Of a DNA stretch of 64,000 nt, positions 44,347 to 54,700 are shown piece after piece. The notes beneath the pieces were generated by a model. That model saw only the letters and a program-made list of their open reading frames with translations. It ran no database searches and was not told the origin of the DNA. A program made the translations under genes and the position numbers. This stretch comes from Ascoidea asiatica. Taxonomy: Eukaryota > Ascomycota > Saccharomycetes > Ascoideales > Ascoideaceae. Every line of letters begins with the position of its first letter. The first letter of the stretch is position 1. The stretch spans positions 2,119,340 through 2,183,339 of the forward strand of contig BCKQ01000002.1 in NCBI GenBank assembly GCA_001600695.1, read 5' to 3'.

Positions 44347-46374
44347 ATGACAATAAATATAGAAAATGTTAATTTTGATAATGTTGATGAATTGTATGAT
44401 ATATTAACTGATGTATTAAATAATGATATCCTAGGTAATCATCGTTGTTCAAACGTGAAAAGAAAAACTTCTAATAATGATCTTCAAGATCATAATGAAG
44501 CAAGTAATGAGATAATTTCTGATGATCTTGTTGGTGATGATGATGATGATGATGATGACGAAGATGAGAATGAAGAAGAAGAAGACGACGAAGATGATAA
44601 TAATAATAATAATAATCATGAGCGTTTAAGAAATAATTCAAGTACAACTAATAGAACTTTTCGTAATTTAAATGATGATACTTTAGTTCATCGTTATTCA
44701 TTAAAAAGTATGAAAAGTAATAATACCATCAATTCAATTAATACCATTAATACTTTAAATGAACATCAAATAAATGATATAAATCTCTTAAATAATCATA
44801 ATCATAATCATAATCATAATCATAATCATAATAATAATATCAATCAAGATGATTTATTTAAAATTGTTGAAATTTATAAATTAAAATCAACAAATGATTA
44901 TATTGATGCAGATTTATTAGAAAATGATTTTTTAAAAATTAATAAAAATTATAAAAATTTAAATGATTTTAAAAATTTAATTATAAAAAATTATAAAAAT
45001 TTTAAATTAAAACAATTTAATTCTTTTAAAGATAAAAAAATTTTTCAATCTTTTAAAATTTTATATATAACTTTATTTAATTGGATTTTATTAAATAATG
45101 ATTTAAAAATTAAATTAAAAAATTGGTTAAATTCAAATAAATTCACAATTATTAAATGGATAATGTATAAATATAATCATTCAATAAAATCTACAAAAAA
45201 TAATAATGGTAATAATAATAATAATACTTTAAAAGATCAAATAAATGATGAATTTAATTTTAAATTAAAAGATTTAAAATTTAATAATATTTCTTGTCTT
45301 AATACTGAAAATATTGATAATGAATTTGATTTAAATTTATTAAAATCATTTTTTGAATATTTTAATACTGATAGATTTAAATTTAATATATTTTATTTAT
45401 CTAAAAAATTAATTAATTTAATTAATAATTCTTATTTAAATAATAATATAAATTTTGATTATTGTTATGATTCAAAAATTCATGGAATTTTATTTAATAA
45501 TTATAAATTATCTTCTCCATTTGAAATTATATTAAAAATTAAAAAAAATTTTAATAAAGATAAAAAATTTATAAATTTATGGTTCTCAATTTATTGGTTA
45601 AGTTTAAATTATAATGATAAATTAAAATTTAAAAATTGGTATAATTTTAATGAATTAAATATTATAAAATATGAATATGATTATAAAAATTTAATTAATT
45701 ATAATAATTTAATTAATTCAAATAATAATATAAATTTAAATTATTGTTTACCAACAACAAAAAATTTTAAAATTGAATTATTTTTAAAATATTGGTTAAA
45801 TTATTTTAATTCTCAATTTTTTAAATTTGATATTTTATATTTAAGAAATGTTTGTAAAATTGAATTTATAAATACTATAAATAATTCTAAAATTCAATCA
45901 ATTATTAAAAAAGTTAATCAAGAATTATATAATAATACATATAGTACAAATACAAATTTAAATTCAAATTTAAATTCAAATTTAAATTCCAATCCAAATT
46001 CTAATTCAAATATTAGTTCAATTAAAAATAGTAATTATATTAATTATTCAAGTTTAAATTCAAGAAATAATATTAATAATAATCATTTTAATGGAAATTT
46101 TAATGTAAATATAAATTTAAATAATAATGAAAATAATAATTCTAATACCAATGGTATTACTAATGGTATAAATAATCTTAATACAAATTTATCAACAGGA
46201 GTTTATAATGGAAAAAGTTTAAATCATAGTAAAAGTCTTAATTATTTAAGTAATAATTCAAATTCTAATTTAAATTCATATAATAATTCATATAATTTAA
46301 GTAAATATAAATACAATGATGTTGATAATGAATCAGATGAATTAAATTATGAAAGTACAAATGAGAATAATTAG
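44347..46374 (+). CDS. Unknown Asn-rich acidic protein with internal duplication
   Basis: A 675-residue protein from ATG 44347 (MTINIENVNFDNVDEL). An earlier ATG at 44224 would add 41 residues translated largely from the TTAC repeat, so I prefer 44347. Residues about 60-110 are very acidic, followed by a (HN)n tract near 150-165. The central about 400 residues look folded and contain two related blocks. KDKKIFQSFKILYITLFNWIL...LKNW near 225-260 resembles KDKKFINLWFSIYWLSL...FKNW near 408-435. NLLKSFFEYFNTDRFKFNIFYL near 327-350 resembles LFLKYWLNYFNSQFFKFDILYL near 478-500. The C-terminal about 160 residues are Asn/Ser-rich. I do not recognise the family. The stop at 46372 is followed immediately by a long coding-like stretch in another frame (next entry), so the annotated C terminus may be the product of a frameshift. 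Confidence 0.75.
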   Translation: MTINIENVNFDNVDELYDILTDVLNNDILGNHRCSNVKRKTSNNDLQDHNEASNEIISDDLVGDDDDDDDDEDENEEEEDDEDDNNNNNNHERLRNNSSTTNRTFRNLNDDTLVHRYSLKSMKSNNTINSINTINTLNEHQINDINLLNNHNHNHNHNHNHNNNINQDDLFKIVEIYKLKSTNDYIDADLLENDFLKINKNYKNLNDFKNLIIKNYKNFKLKQFNSFKDKKIFQSFKILYITLFNWILLNNDLKIKLKNWLNSNKFTIIKWIMYKYNHSIKSTKNNNGNNNNNTLKDQINDEFNFKLKDLKFNNISCLNTENIDNEFDLNLLKSFFEYFNTDRFKFNIFYLSKKLINLINNSYLNNNINFDYCYDSKIHGILFNNYKLSSPFEIILKIKKNFNKDKKFINLWFSIYWLSLNYNDKLKFKNWYNFNELNIIKYEYDYKNLINYNNLINSNNNINLNYCLPTTKNFKIELFLKYWLNYFNSQFFKFDILYLRNVCKIEFINTINNSKIQSIIKKVNQELYNNTYSTNTNLNSNLNSNLNSNPNSNSNISSIKNSNYINYSSLNSRNNINNNHFNGNFNVNINLNNNENNNSNTNGITNGINNLNTNLSTGVYNGKSLNHSKSLNYLSNNSNSNLNSYNNSYNLSKYKYNDVDNESDELNYESTNENN

Positions 46375-46760
46375 ATAAAAGTGATAAGAGTGATAAAAGT
46401 GATATTAAATCGGATATAAGTTTAAGTTTAGTTAATAGTCTTAATATTAATGATGAAAATACTATTAGAAATAATAGTAGTGAAGAGATAATATTGGAAA
46501 AAAAAGAGAATATATTTATCAATAATAATAATAATAACAATAGAAGTAGAAGTATAAGTAGAAATGGAAATGGAAATGAAAATGGAAATGGAAATAGAAA
46601 TATAAGCTCACATATAAATGAGATTGAAGTTAATGAAAATGAATCCATTAATAGAAGTGATAAAAGTGATAGAAGTGACAAAAGTTTCAATGATCTTAAT
46701 AATGATCTTAAGAGTTATGAATCTAATAGTAGTGTAAGTGTTATTATAAAAACTGAGTAA
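46375..46760 (+). pseudogene. Out-of-frame C-terminal continuation of the preceding protein
   Basis: The frame reading GAT AAA AGT from 46374 is open for about 128 codons to a TAA at 46758-46760. It encodes a Ser/Asp/Lys then Asn/Arg/Gly-rich chain: DKSDKSDKSD, later RSRSISRNGNGNENGNGN, RSDKSDRSDKS and SVSVIIKTE at the end. Composition matches the tail of the upstream protein. Removing two bases (TA at the junction) or adding one would fuse the two into a single chain of about 800 residues (NENN then DKSD). The first ATG in this frame is downstream, at about 46494, so independent translation is less likely. Possible causes are a true frameshift mutation, a strain polymorphism in low-complexity sequence or a sequencing error. 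Confidence 0.5.
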
Positions 46761-46870
46761 ATTATAAGTAATTAAATTTATTATATGAAGAATATATAAA
46801 CATATATATATATATACAGTATATAAGTATACATGTAAGTAAGTATATAAATAAGTATATATGAATAAAG

Positions 46871-47929
46871 TTAAATTGATTTTTTATTTGGATTTGAAAA
46901 TGGTTTATCTAAAGCTTTATAAGATACTTGTAAAGAAGATAACCAATTAAGAGATTGTAATAAGACAGAAATTATTAATAAAGATATTAAAGTACCCATG
47001 AAAATACCTGGAGAAAAAAATTGATAAGTTTCGAATAAATTACCATTACCATTTATATTTTTAGTAAAATTTGAGTTTAAATTTGAGAATGAAGAAGATG
47101 AAGAAGTTAATTGTATATCAATTGTTTCTTTAGCATCATTATAATCATCTGAGATATCATCTGAGATTACATTTGAAACATCATTTAAACTATTTGGATT
47201 TTCATTTAAATAATCAGTAATTTCTTGAGATAATTCATTTGAATCTTCTTCATATATTTCATCATCAATATCTCTTTTTGAAAATTTACTTGATAATTTA
47301 CTTGATAATTTACTTGATAATTTATTAGATAATTTATAAGTTAATTGATTTTTGAAAGTATTTTCAATAGAAGGTACACCTTGAATGATTATTGAATAAT
47401 CATTATTATTAAGTAATGAATTGATGAAATTAATATCATTATCATTAAGATTTTCATTTAATAATTTAATTATAAATAAATTTGAATCTTGATTTTGATT
47501 TAATTCATTTAAATTTTCAAGATATTTAAATTCATTTAATTGATTATTTAAATTTTTTAAATCATTTGAAGTATAATGAACTAAATTTGAAATAAACTGA
47601 ATATTATTATTATTATTATTATTTTTAATAATTGGTAAATTAAATTGATTTAAATTTTTTAAATTTTCAATTTGAATAATTGTAAATTTAATATTTTTTT
47701 GATCCTGAGATGTAAATGAATTTATTTTTTTAAATAAATTATTTGAAATTTGATTAAATTCCATATAATTTGAAAAATCATTTAAATTTAAAGAATCTTT
47801 GAATTCAATATTTTGATTATTTAAATTTAAAAAAATTGGGGAAGTATCAATGAATGCATTAGATAAAGATAAATTGAATAAACTTAATAAGAAAATACAT
47901 GATAAAATCTTGAAATTTGGAGAAAACAT
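46871..47929 (-). CDS. BIG1: ER membrane protein Big1 (BIG1/VOA1, ATP6AP1-related)
   Basis: A 352-residue type I membrane protein from ATG 47929. A signal peptide (KILSCIFLLSLFNLSLSNAF) ends near residue 26. A lumenal Asn-rich domain follows, then a single C-terminal membrane segment (GIFMGTLISLLIISVLLQSL). The ending NWLSSLQVSYKALDKP is the recognisable signature of Big1 and its relative Voa1, related to the V-ATPase accessory protein ATP6AP1. Big1 acts in the ER for cell-wall beta-1,6-glucan synthesis; Voa1 helps V0 assembly. Length is near Saccharomyces Big1 (335) rather than Voa1 (265), which favours BIG1. Four tandem KLSS/NKLS units precede a Lys-Arg near residue 220. Upstream at 48192-48271 are three bZIP-like palindromes. 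Confidence 0.8.
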   Translation of the reverse strand: MFSPNFKILSCIFLLSLFNLSLSNAFIDTSPIFLNLNNQNIEFKDSLNLNDFSNYMEFNQISNNLFKKINSFTSQDQKNIKFTIIQIENLKNLNQFNLPIIKNNNNNNNIQFISNLVHYTSNDLKNLNNQLNEFKYLENLNELNQNQDSNLFIIKLLNENLNDNDINFINSLLNNNDYSIIIQGVPSIENTFKNQLTYKLSNKLSSKLSSKLSSKFSKRDIDDEIYEEDSNELSQEITDYLNENPNSLNDVSNVISDDISDDYNDAKETIDIQLTSSSSSFSNLNSNFTKNINGNGNLFETYQFFSPGIFMGTLISLLIISVLLQSLNWLSSLQVSYKALDKPFSNPNKKSI

Positions 47930-48444
47930 TTTTGAATTTGAATTGAATAATAATAATTTAAAGATATTTACAGAACATTTATCTTTTGAGAATTGATATT
48001 ATTGTTCTAATTAATATATTAATAACTAATTCTCGATATTTCATAGATATTTGAGTAATAATTAATTTAATTGAAGCTTTCAAGTTCAAAATTAGTTTAT
48101 TATTATTGTTGTTGATGCTTGGAATTAAAACAGCAGCCAAATCGACAAAAAGAAGAGAGTTACCCGTGCTTGAAAGACAGAAACTGCAAAATGACTCAGA
48201 TGTTACGTAATCATCAATTAATAAGAAGCCAGAATTGCGGATTTCCTTTATTTTGATTAGTCAGCGCTGACACAAGACGGAAATAAAAAATTAAAAAAAA
48301 CTCCGGACCGTTCCAGATATTCCATGCCACGGATACTCTTTCAACATCCTCGGCTAGCTTAGCTCCACTTCATTACTTTAGCTGTTAAAGCAATTACAAT
48401 ATTTCAAATGGGATTTCAACTGAATCTATTAACAATTTTAATAT
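47930..48444. promoter_or_regulatory. BIG1 upstream region with bZIP-type palindromes
   Basis: TGACTCA (48192-48198, the Gcn4/AP-1 core), TTACGTAA (48203-48210, a Yap/bZIP-type core) and the perfect 12-base palindrome GTCAGCGCTGAC (48260-48271) lie within 80 bases, 260-340 bases upstream of BIG1. The close spacing suggests a real regulatory cluster. Factor identity is inferred from the cores. Confidence 0.45.
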
Positions 48445-49329
48445 TTAATTTCGTGAAAGATTTTGAAGTAGGTCTTTGATAGTATTGAAATTTGAATTCA
48501 TTTCATGTTGCATGCTTTGTATTGAAGACTCTAGATTATCAATCCTCCTTTTTATCAAAGTTACTTCTTCTGAATTTATGACTTCTACTTTAACTGGCAA
48601 CTGAAATAACTCTTTTAATGATTCAAACTCGTCATTATTAGAATTTAATTTTCTTTTCTTTCTCCTTTTTTTATTTGAAGTACTTTCATCTATGGAATCA
48701 TCACTGAATCCTAAATCGATTTCACCAGAATCATCAACATCATCATCATCATCATCATCATCATCATTATTATCACTTAGATCATTAAAGAATCTTTTTG
48801 CTAATTCATCCCCTGTTAATTTATGGTTATTTGTTTCTTTATCGTCATCTTTACTTAATTTTTTTTTTTCTAAAATTTGTGATTTTTCCGAAGTATAACG
48901 TAATTCCAATTGATAAATTTTTTCTAAAGTTGAATTAAGTTTACTTCTTGATAAAATTCCACCACCTTTTCCAGATTTTATATTTGAAATTTCTAAAATT
49001 CTTGTATTTTTAAAATCATTATATATTTTATGAAAAATATTACGTAATGTTCTAGATTGTTTATAACTAGTTTTAAATTTATTATTAAAATTTATTAAAA
49101 GAGTTGACCAACCTCTTTTTCTATCTCTTTTTCTAAAATCTAAAATTTCTGGCATAGATTCTTTAACTAATTGTGCTAATACAAGTTCTTTATCTGGTGA
49201 AAAAGATCTGAAACTAGTTGATTTTTGAAAACATGATTTCGAAGTTGATGAGGTTGGTAAACTAAAGGTCACTGGAGATGTAGATGAAACATTTGAAGTT
49301 GGCAATGAATTGGAAGAAAATGATTCCAT
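48445..49329 (-). CDS. Myb/SANT-like putative DNA-binding protein
   Basis: A 294-residue protein from ATG 49329. The N-terminal 35 residues are Ser/Thr-rich. Residues about 45-115 look like a Myb/SANT-like helix bundle with Trp and Leu/Phe spacing: LVLAQLVKESMPEILDFRKR, RGWSTLLINFNNKF, SRTLRNIFHKIYNDFKN. An acidic run of Asp residues lies near 190-210, followed by a basic cluster KKRRKKRKL that could be a nuclear localisation signal. The last about 45 residues (VTLIKRRIDNLESSIQSMQHEMNSNFNTIKDLL) form a clear coiled coil, suggesting a dimer. The family is not recognised beyond the fold. It is divergent from TAF11 with only 339 bases between starts. Confidence 0.68.
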   Translation of the reverse strand: MESFSSNSLPTSNVSSTSPVTFSLPTSSTSKSCFQKSTSFRSFSPDKELVLAQLVKESMPEILDFRKRDRKRGWSTLLINFNNKFKTSYKQSRTLRNIFHKIYNDFKNTRILEISNIKSGKGGGILSRSKLNSTLEKIYQLELRYTSEKSQILEKKKLSKDDDKETNNHKLTGDELAKRFFNDLSDNNDDDDDDDDDVDDSGEIDLGFSDDSIDESTSNKKRRKKRKLNSNNDEFESLKELFQLPVKVEVINSEEVTLIKRRIDNLESSIQSMQHEMNSNFNTIKDLLQNLSRN

Positions 49330-49668
49330 TTTGATCTAATTTGAAATAAAACAGAAATATTGAGCTTTTGTGAATTGAGTATCGATAACTGCCACTTCTG
49401 ACACTGTTATTTTGCTCATTAAACGTCGCTTGGGTTCGTTGGTAACGCAGAATAAATATGAATCTTGCGCTGAAACGTGACTTCTTTTTTCTCGAAGATT
49501 TACGAAACTTCAACTCGAGAGAAATAAAAAAAAGGTTTATTTATTCAATTACAGATGTTAAATCAATCAGCGCTAAATCATAAAGTATTAAAAAGTATTG
49601 ATCAATTTAATACTTTGGGAATAATATATATATACAAACATACATACATACATACATACATACATACA
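49330..49668. promoter_or_regulatory. Short divergent promoter, SANT-like / TAF11
   Basis: 339 bases between divergent starts. Seven ACAT units lie at 49638-49667, immediately before the TAF11 ATG, so the repeat would be in its 5' UTR. A modestly G+C-richer part at about 49400-49500 is the likely promoter core. Confidence 0.45.
49638..49667. repeat. ACAT tetranucleotide microsatellite
   Basis: Seven tandem ACAT units directly abutting the ATG at 49669. Confidence 0.92.
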
Positions 49669-51423
49669 ATGTCTGAGAATAATAGTCTTATGTTACCTTC
49701 AGAGACCAGTATTGGAATTGATGATATTCCTATACAAGACCATTCTCAATTGATTGATATTTCTTCAGATGGTTTAGATTTATCTGATGTTCCAATAGAT
49801 GAAAATGCTGATTTGGATGATGATCTAGAAGATGATGAATATGATGAAGAAGAAGAAGAGGAGGACGAAGAGGATGAAGAAGAAGAAGAGGAAGATCAAT
49901 TACTTACTCAAATGAAAAATAAGAATAAAATAATCAATAATAACATTAATAATAATAATAATATTAATAATAGTTTCAATAATAATATTAATGCCAATAA
50001 TATTAACCAAAATATTCAAATTAATCAAAATAATTTAGAACTTTCAGATGATAATAGTGAAAGTGATATTGAATTTATTGGTGCTGATCAAAATCCTGAT
50101 TATATACTTGGAAATATAAGACCTGCTAAATTACAATCAATTAATAAATCTTATAATATTGATATTCAACTAGATGATTCTCTGGATGATAACATTCAAA
50201 ATAACATTCAAAATAACATTCAAAATAATAATCAAAATAATTCATTAAATAATTCATTGAATAAAAATATCAGTACTACTACTACTAATAATAATGATAT
50301 AGCTAATTTTAATTTAAATTCTAATAATTCTTTCAATAATCAAACTAATAATATTAATATAAATAATAAAAAAATTCCATTTACATATTCTCAAAATAAT
50401 CAATTAAAAAATCCTATCAACAATAATACCAATGATAATATTAATAATATAAACAAGAATAACAATAGCAACAATAATAATAATAATACTAAAAATCAAA
50501 ATTTAAATCCAATTTCAAATTCAATTTCAAAAAATTTTAATTTTTCTCAACCAAATAAAAATCAAATCTTACCAAAATCAAAACCACAAACTAATATTCC
50601 ACCAATATTAAAAACTATCAATAACAACATCAATAATAATATTAATTTTCCAATTTTAAAATTAACTGATAAGGATTATAAAGATTTAAATTATAAATCT
50701 ATTGATGATGTTCCTGATGATCCAAAAGATATTGAATATATAAACAATTTATTATTTAATGAAGAAAAAATGAATAATTTAAGAGATACAAATTATTTAA
50801 TTCAAAAGAGAATTTTAAATCCAGATTTCAAATTAAATAATTCAAAAATTAATACTAATTCTAACTCAAATTCTTCTGCAGATTCAAATAATTCAAATAA
50901 TTCAATTGAATTAAATAATATAACTAATTTACCAAAAAATTTCAAAGAATTAAATGATAAAGAAATGAAAAATTTATTATTCAAAAATTTTACTAAAGAA
51001 CAAATGGAAAAATATGAATTTTTTAGAAGATCCACAATTACAAAAGGTTTAGTTAAAAGATTATCAAATCAATTAAATACTGTACCTTTATCTGATGATT
51101 GTACAAGATATTTTGGTTTAATTGCAAAACTTCATTTAATTGAAATTATAGAAAGATCAATAAAAATTCAAACTCAAAATCAATATTTAAAATTATATGA
51201 TGATTTAAATTTAAAAAAAAAATTAAAATTTAAAAATTATTTAAATGAATTTTCTGTTAGAAAATATAATACTGAAAATCCAAAAGCAATTCCAAAAAGG
51301 TTTATTCCAATTAAAATTCCTGAAATTAAATTTCCAACTGAAGATGAAATAGGTCCTTTAAAACCTAATCATATACGAGAAGCTTATAGACAATATAAAC
51401 TCGAAAATAAAAAAATTATATGA
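49669..51423 (+). CDS. TAF11: TFIID subunit TAF11 (histone fold)
   Basis: A 584-residue protein from ATG 49669 (MSENNSLMLPSETS). The frame is open upstream only by translating the ACAT repeat. Residues 75-100 are a Glu/Asp run; residues 105-430 are mainly Asn-rich linker. The C-terminal domain carries the TAF11 histone fold: KEQMEKYEFFRRSTITKGLVKRL near 443-465, SDDCTRYFGLIAKLHLIEIIERSI near 475-498, and the signature end PLKPNHIREAYRQYKLENK near 563. Saccharomyces Taf11 (346 residues) has the same FEVFHRTSL.K...KL and PEHIREAWRLYRL elements. TAF11 pairs with TAF13 in TFIID, acting at RNA polymerase II promoters in the nucleus. Convergent with ATG2 across 319 bases. Confidence 0.93.
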   Translation: MSENNSLMLPSETSIGIDDIPIQDHSQLIDISSDGLDLSDVPIDENADLDDDLEDDEYDEEEEEEDEEDEEEEEEDQLLTQMKNKNKIINNNINNNNNINNSFNNNINANNINQNIQINQNNLELSDDNSESDIEFIGADQNPDYILGNIRPAKLQSINKSYNIDIQLDDSLDDNIQNNIQNNIQNNNQNNSLNNSLNKNISTTTTNNNDIANFNLNSNNSFNNQTNNININNKKIPFTYSQNNQLKNPINNNTNDNINNINKNNNSNNNNNNTKNQNLNPISNSISKNFNFSQPNKNQILPKSKPQTNIPPILKTINNNINNNINFPILKLTDKDYKDLNYKSIDDVPDDPKDIEYINNLLFNEEKMNNLRDTNYLIQKRILNPDFKLNNSKINTNSNSNSSADSNNSNNSIELNNITNLPKNFKELNDKEMKNLLFKNFTKEQMEKYEFFRRSTITKGLVKRLSNQLNTVPLSDDCTRYFGLIAKLHLIEIIERSIKIQTQNQYLKLYDDLNLKKKLKFKNYLNEFSVRKYNTENPKAIPKRFIPIKIPEIKFPTEDEIGPLKPNHIREAYRQYKLENKKII

Positions 51424-51742
51424 TTAAAATAATTATATTAAATTGAATTGGAAATCAATCTGATGATAAAAAATAATGATTAATGCAAACTAAACTAAAA
51501 GACTTTTTAGGAAAAAAAAAATTATGAATGCACTCCAAAAACTAAAAGTTTTAATTCTCCTAACAAAAAAACAATTCAAAAAAAAAAAAATTAACGAATG
51601 TCAAATAAATAATAAATAAAAGCATATTTTCAAAAAAAAAGGATAAAAAAAAAGTAATTTAAACAAAGGAAAGAAATAAAAGAATTTAAAAAAAAATAAA
51701 AATTCACCAACATTGAATTATTAAAGAAAACTAAAACTATTC
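51424..51742. other. Intergenic TAF11 / ATG2 3' flanks
   Basis: 319 bases between convergent genes, made up largely of A runs (several of 8-10). Presumably the two 3' UTRs. Nothing else seen. Confidence 0.7.
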
Positions 51743-54700
51743 TTAATTTCGTTGAGAAAAGCCTTTATACTTTTCTTCAGCACTAAGTCTTTGTTCAGGA
51801 TCTAGTTCATTTGTAACTCCTAACAAAGCTTTAGATAATGCTTCAGTTGCACCTATCATAGGTCTAATTAAAATCACAGGTGCTGCTTTTGCTATAGCAA
51901 AAGCTGCTTGTTGGGCACCACTACTATTTGAGGCTTGATTTCCAGCATTTTGAACAGCTTTTTTGGCAACGATGAAGTTTTTTCCTAAACTATCATAGGC
52001 CAACTGAAATCCTTCTTTACTATTGAAGGGTTGATTTGCATATAAACTGATGGTTTTTTGATGCTCTTCACTGGTATCCCCACTTTCATCAGAATTGCTA
52101 TCTAATTCAGAATCACTTTCTGAAAATACATCTGCATATACTAGATTATTTTTTTTATTAGCCCCAGAAGAATTCGATTCACTTCTTTGAAATGATTCAT
52201 CTTCGTATTCATCTTCTGCAAAGGTTTCTAATGTCTGTCTATACCCCCTTGATTTTCCTCCTGTTGTTTCCATAGAGGCAAGTGAACTTCTACCAATTAA
52301 CGAAGATGCCATGTTTTCATAAGTAGTATTATTTCTTCTTCGGTTAGATCTACTAGATCTTCTACTTTTTGATTTTGTTTCAACGGAGTCTTTGAACGGA
52401 AGCCTAGAAGAAGAACCTGATCCTCCAAAGGCCTCTTCAGCGTTCTCCAAAAATGTCTGAGTTCCACCAGCAACTTTCACACCAATTTTGAGAAGCTCAT
52501 TTGTAGTTGTTTTAATAAATGTAACTGCACCTTTCTGTAAACTTCTTATCATCCTTCCATCTTTCTTATATTCATTTACTGGAATTATCACAAGGTCTTT
52601 CATACCTGTACCAAGTTTCATAACAGAAGGTGCTAATCCATTGAGAATACCTTTAATTTGGGTGGATTTAACATCGGGCATCCATAAATCGTTCAATAAA
52701 TCTCCTAAAGCGGTAAACCCAGAAACACCATAAAGCACTACTTTTTTCAAAGTGATATCGGCTCCTTCCAAAATAAAAAAATTCATAAACTCTGTAGTTT
52801 TTCCAGATGTGATTCCTGCATAATCAATTTTTTTAGGTTTGTAATCCAATTTAACATGAATCGAGTTAACTATTACTTTTTGAAGATAAATAATCTCATC
52901 ATATGGAATTTCTAGAATAAAACGACTATCTTTGAAACCAAAAAATCTAGTAACAAAATCCAATGTATCTTGATCAACATGCAATTTTAACGGTAAAACT
53001 CTAGCTTTCATAATCATTTCGGTTGCCATTAGGTATGGAACTGGACGTACACATGTTAAAAGAAGGCGTATCATATTCACTCCTAGCTCTCTATCTCCTG
53101 CTTCTCTCATATATACAACAAATTTGTTCCAAGTTGATGTTGGAATATTATCAACTACTTCGAAGTCTCGGACTCTAAAATCAAGATTGAATAAAACTTG
53201 AGAATCATCTTCATCTTCTTGCTTATTCTCAAATACAACAGATGAATCAGGTAGTACTGGATCTTCATTTGCGAACATAGTCATATCGAGTTCAATTTCA
53301 TCTAATTCCACACTAACTTTATGGTATTTAGACCTTCCTAATCTCAATTTTCTCATAGTTTTTTTTCTGCTAGGAGACCTCGTTGTCAGATTGCTCTTTT
53401 TTGTAATTGTGCTTTCGTTAGAAAACACAGAATTGTTATCATTCATATTGATATTTCGGTTAATGCTTTGAGCTAAATGAGAGGGATCCCTACCAACAGG
53501 TAAAGAAATATGAATCGAATCAAAAATTGTATGCCCAACAACTTCATTAGGATTATCATAATCCTCATCATATTCTTCATCAAAATCACCATCTTCATTA
53601 ACTTTCTTGGCAAATCCATATTCCCCTAACGAATCTCTACGGGTATCAAAACGACTATCGCGCCTTTCATCTAAGTTCACAGAATTTGAACTGCCATTAC
53701 CCGAACTACTTTGTACCTGATTTGCACTAACAGCTTCCTCAACATCTCTTACAGCACGTTTAATAGTCATTCTAGTTTCCTTCCAATCGTAACCATCATA
53801 CAAATAAAGCTCCAGTCTTGAAACGTTAAGGTATAAATTGAAAGGTGAAGGGTTTCCAAATTTATCACTAGAACTGGAAGACATACTATTCTTTGAATCG
53901 AAATGAGAGTCATTTATAGAGATATTAGAACCTGAATCGGAAATTTCTGGATTTAATTTATCTCCAATCACAAATCTACGCCCATCATTCATTGCAGCAT
54001 CAGATATATCTGACAGATCACTGGTTCCATTAGAATCAGGATTTGCAGAGCCAGAAGCATAATAACTTTCAACAAATGCTAGAGGAGTTAATGGTTCCAA
54101 GTTATTTATATCATCAGCCGAATCGACATCACTAACAGTAACAGAATCAGGTTCGCTTACAATATTTTCTGTAGACCAACTTTCACCGAATGCATTTTCA
54201 TCTATTCCATCAAAAACATCAATTGGATGTTTATATACATATTTATATTTTTGCTCCATTGAAAGATTAATTACCTGTTTCATATCCATAAGTAATGAAC
54301 CTAATGTTTGGCAACTATCAGCACACAACTCTAACTTCAATAGATCAATATTCAACTTCAAGTCTATTAAAGATGATATTTTTTTGTTCGAGTTTAAAAT
54401 GTTTGATTCTTCATTTATTACCGCTATACCTGAAAGAGAGCTAATATTTCCAATATAGATATATCCTCTAGAAAGAAAGCGAAAGCTTTGTGTCCATGTT
54501 GGTAACTTTGATAATCCATTGTTCTTATTAGAAAGAGCCCACTGCCTTGGGCCCTTACTTTCATCATAGCTTAATAAATTGGCTGAATCATCGATTAAAT
54601 GCAATGAAATGGAATGTAAAGAAAATTTAGTAACAGTTTCTAAACCTATCGAAATATCAGAGTCTCCCTTGTGAATTAATAGAAGTGCCTTACATGATAA

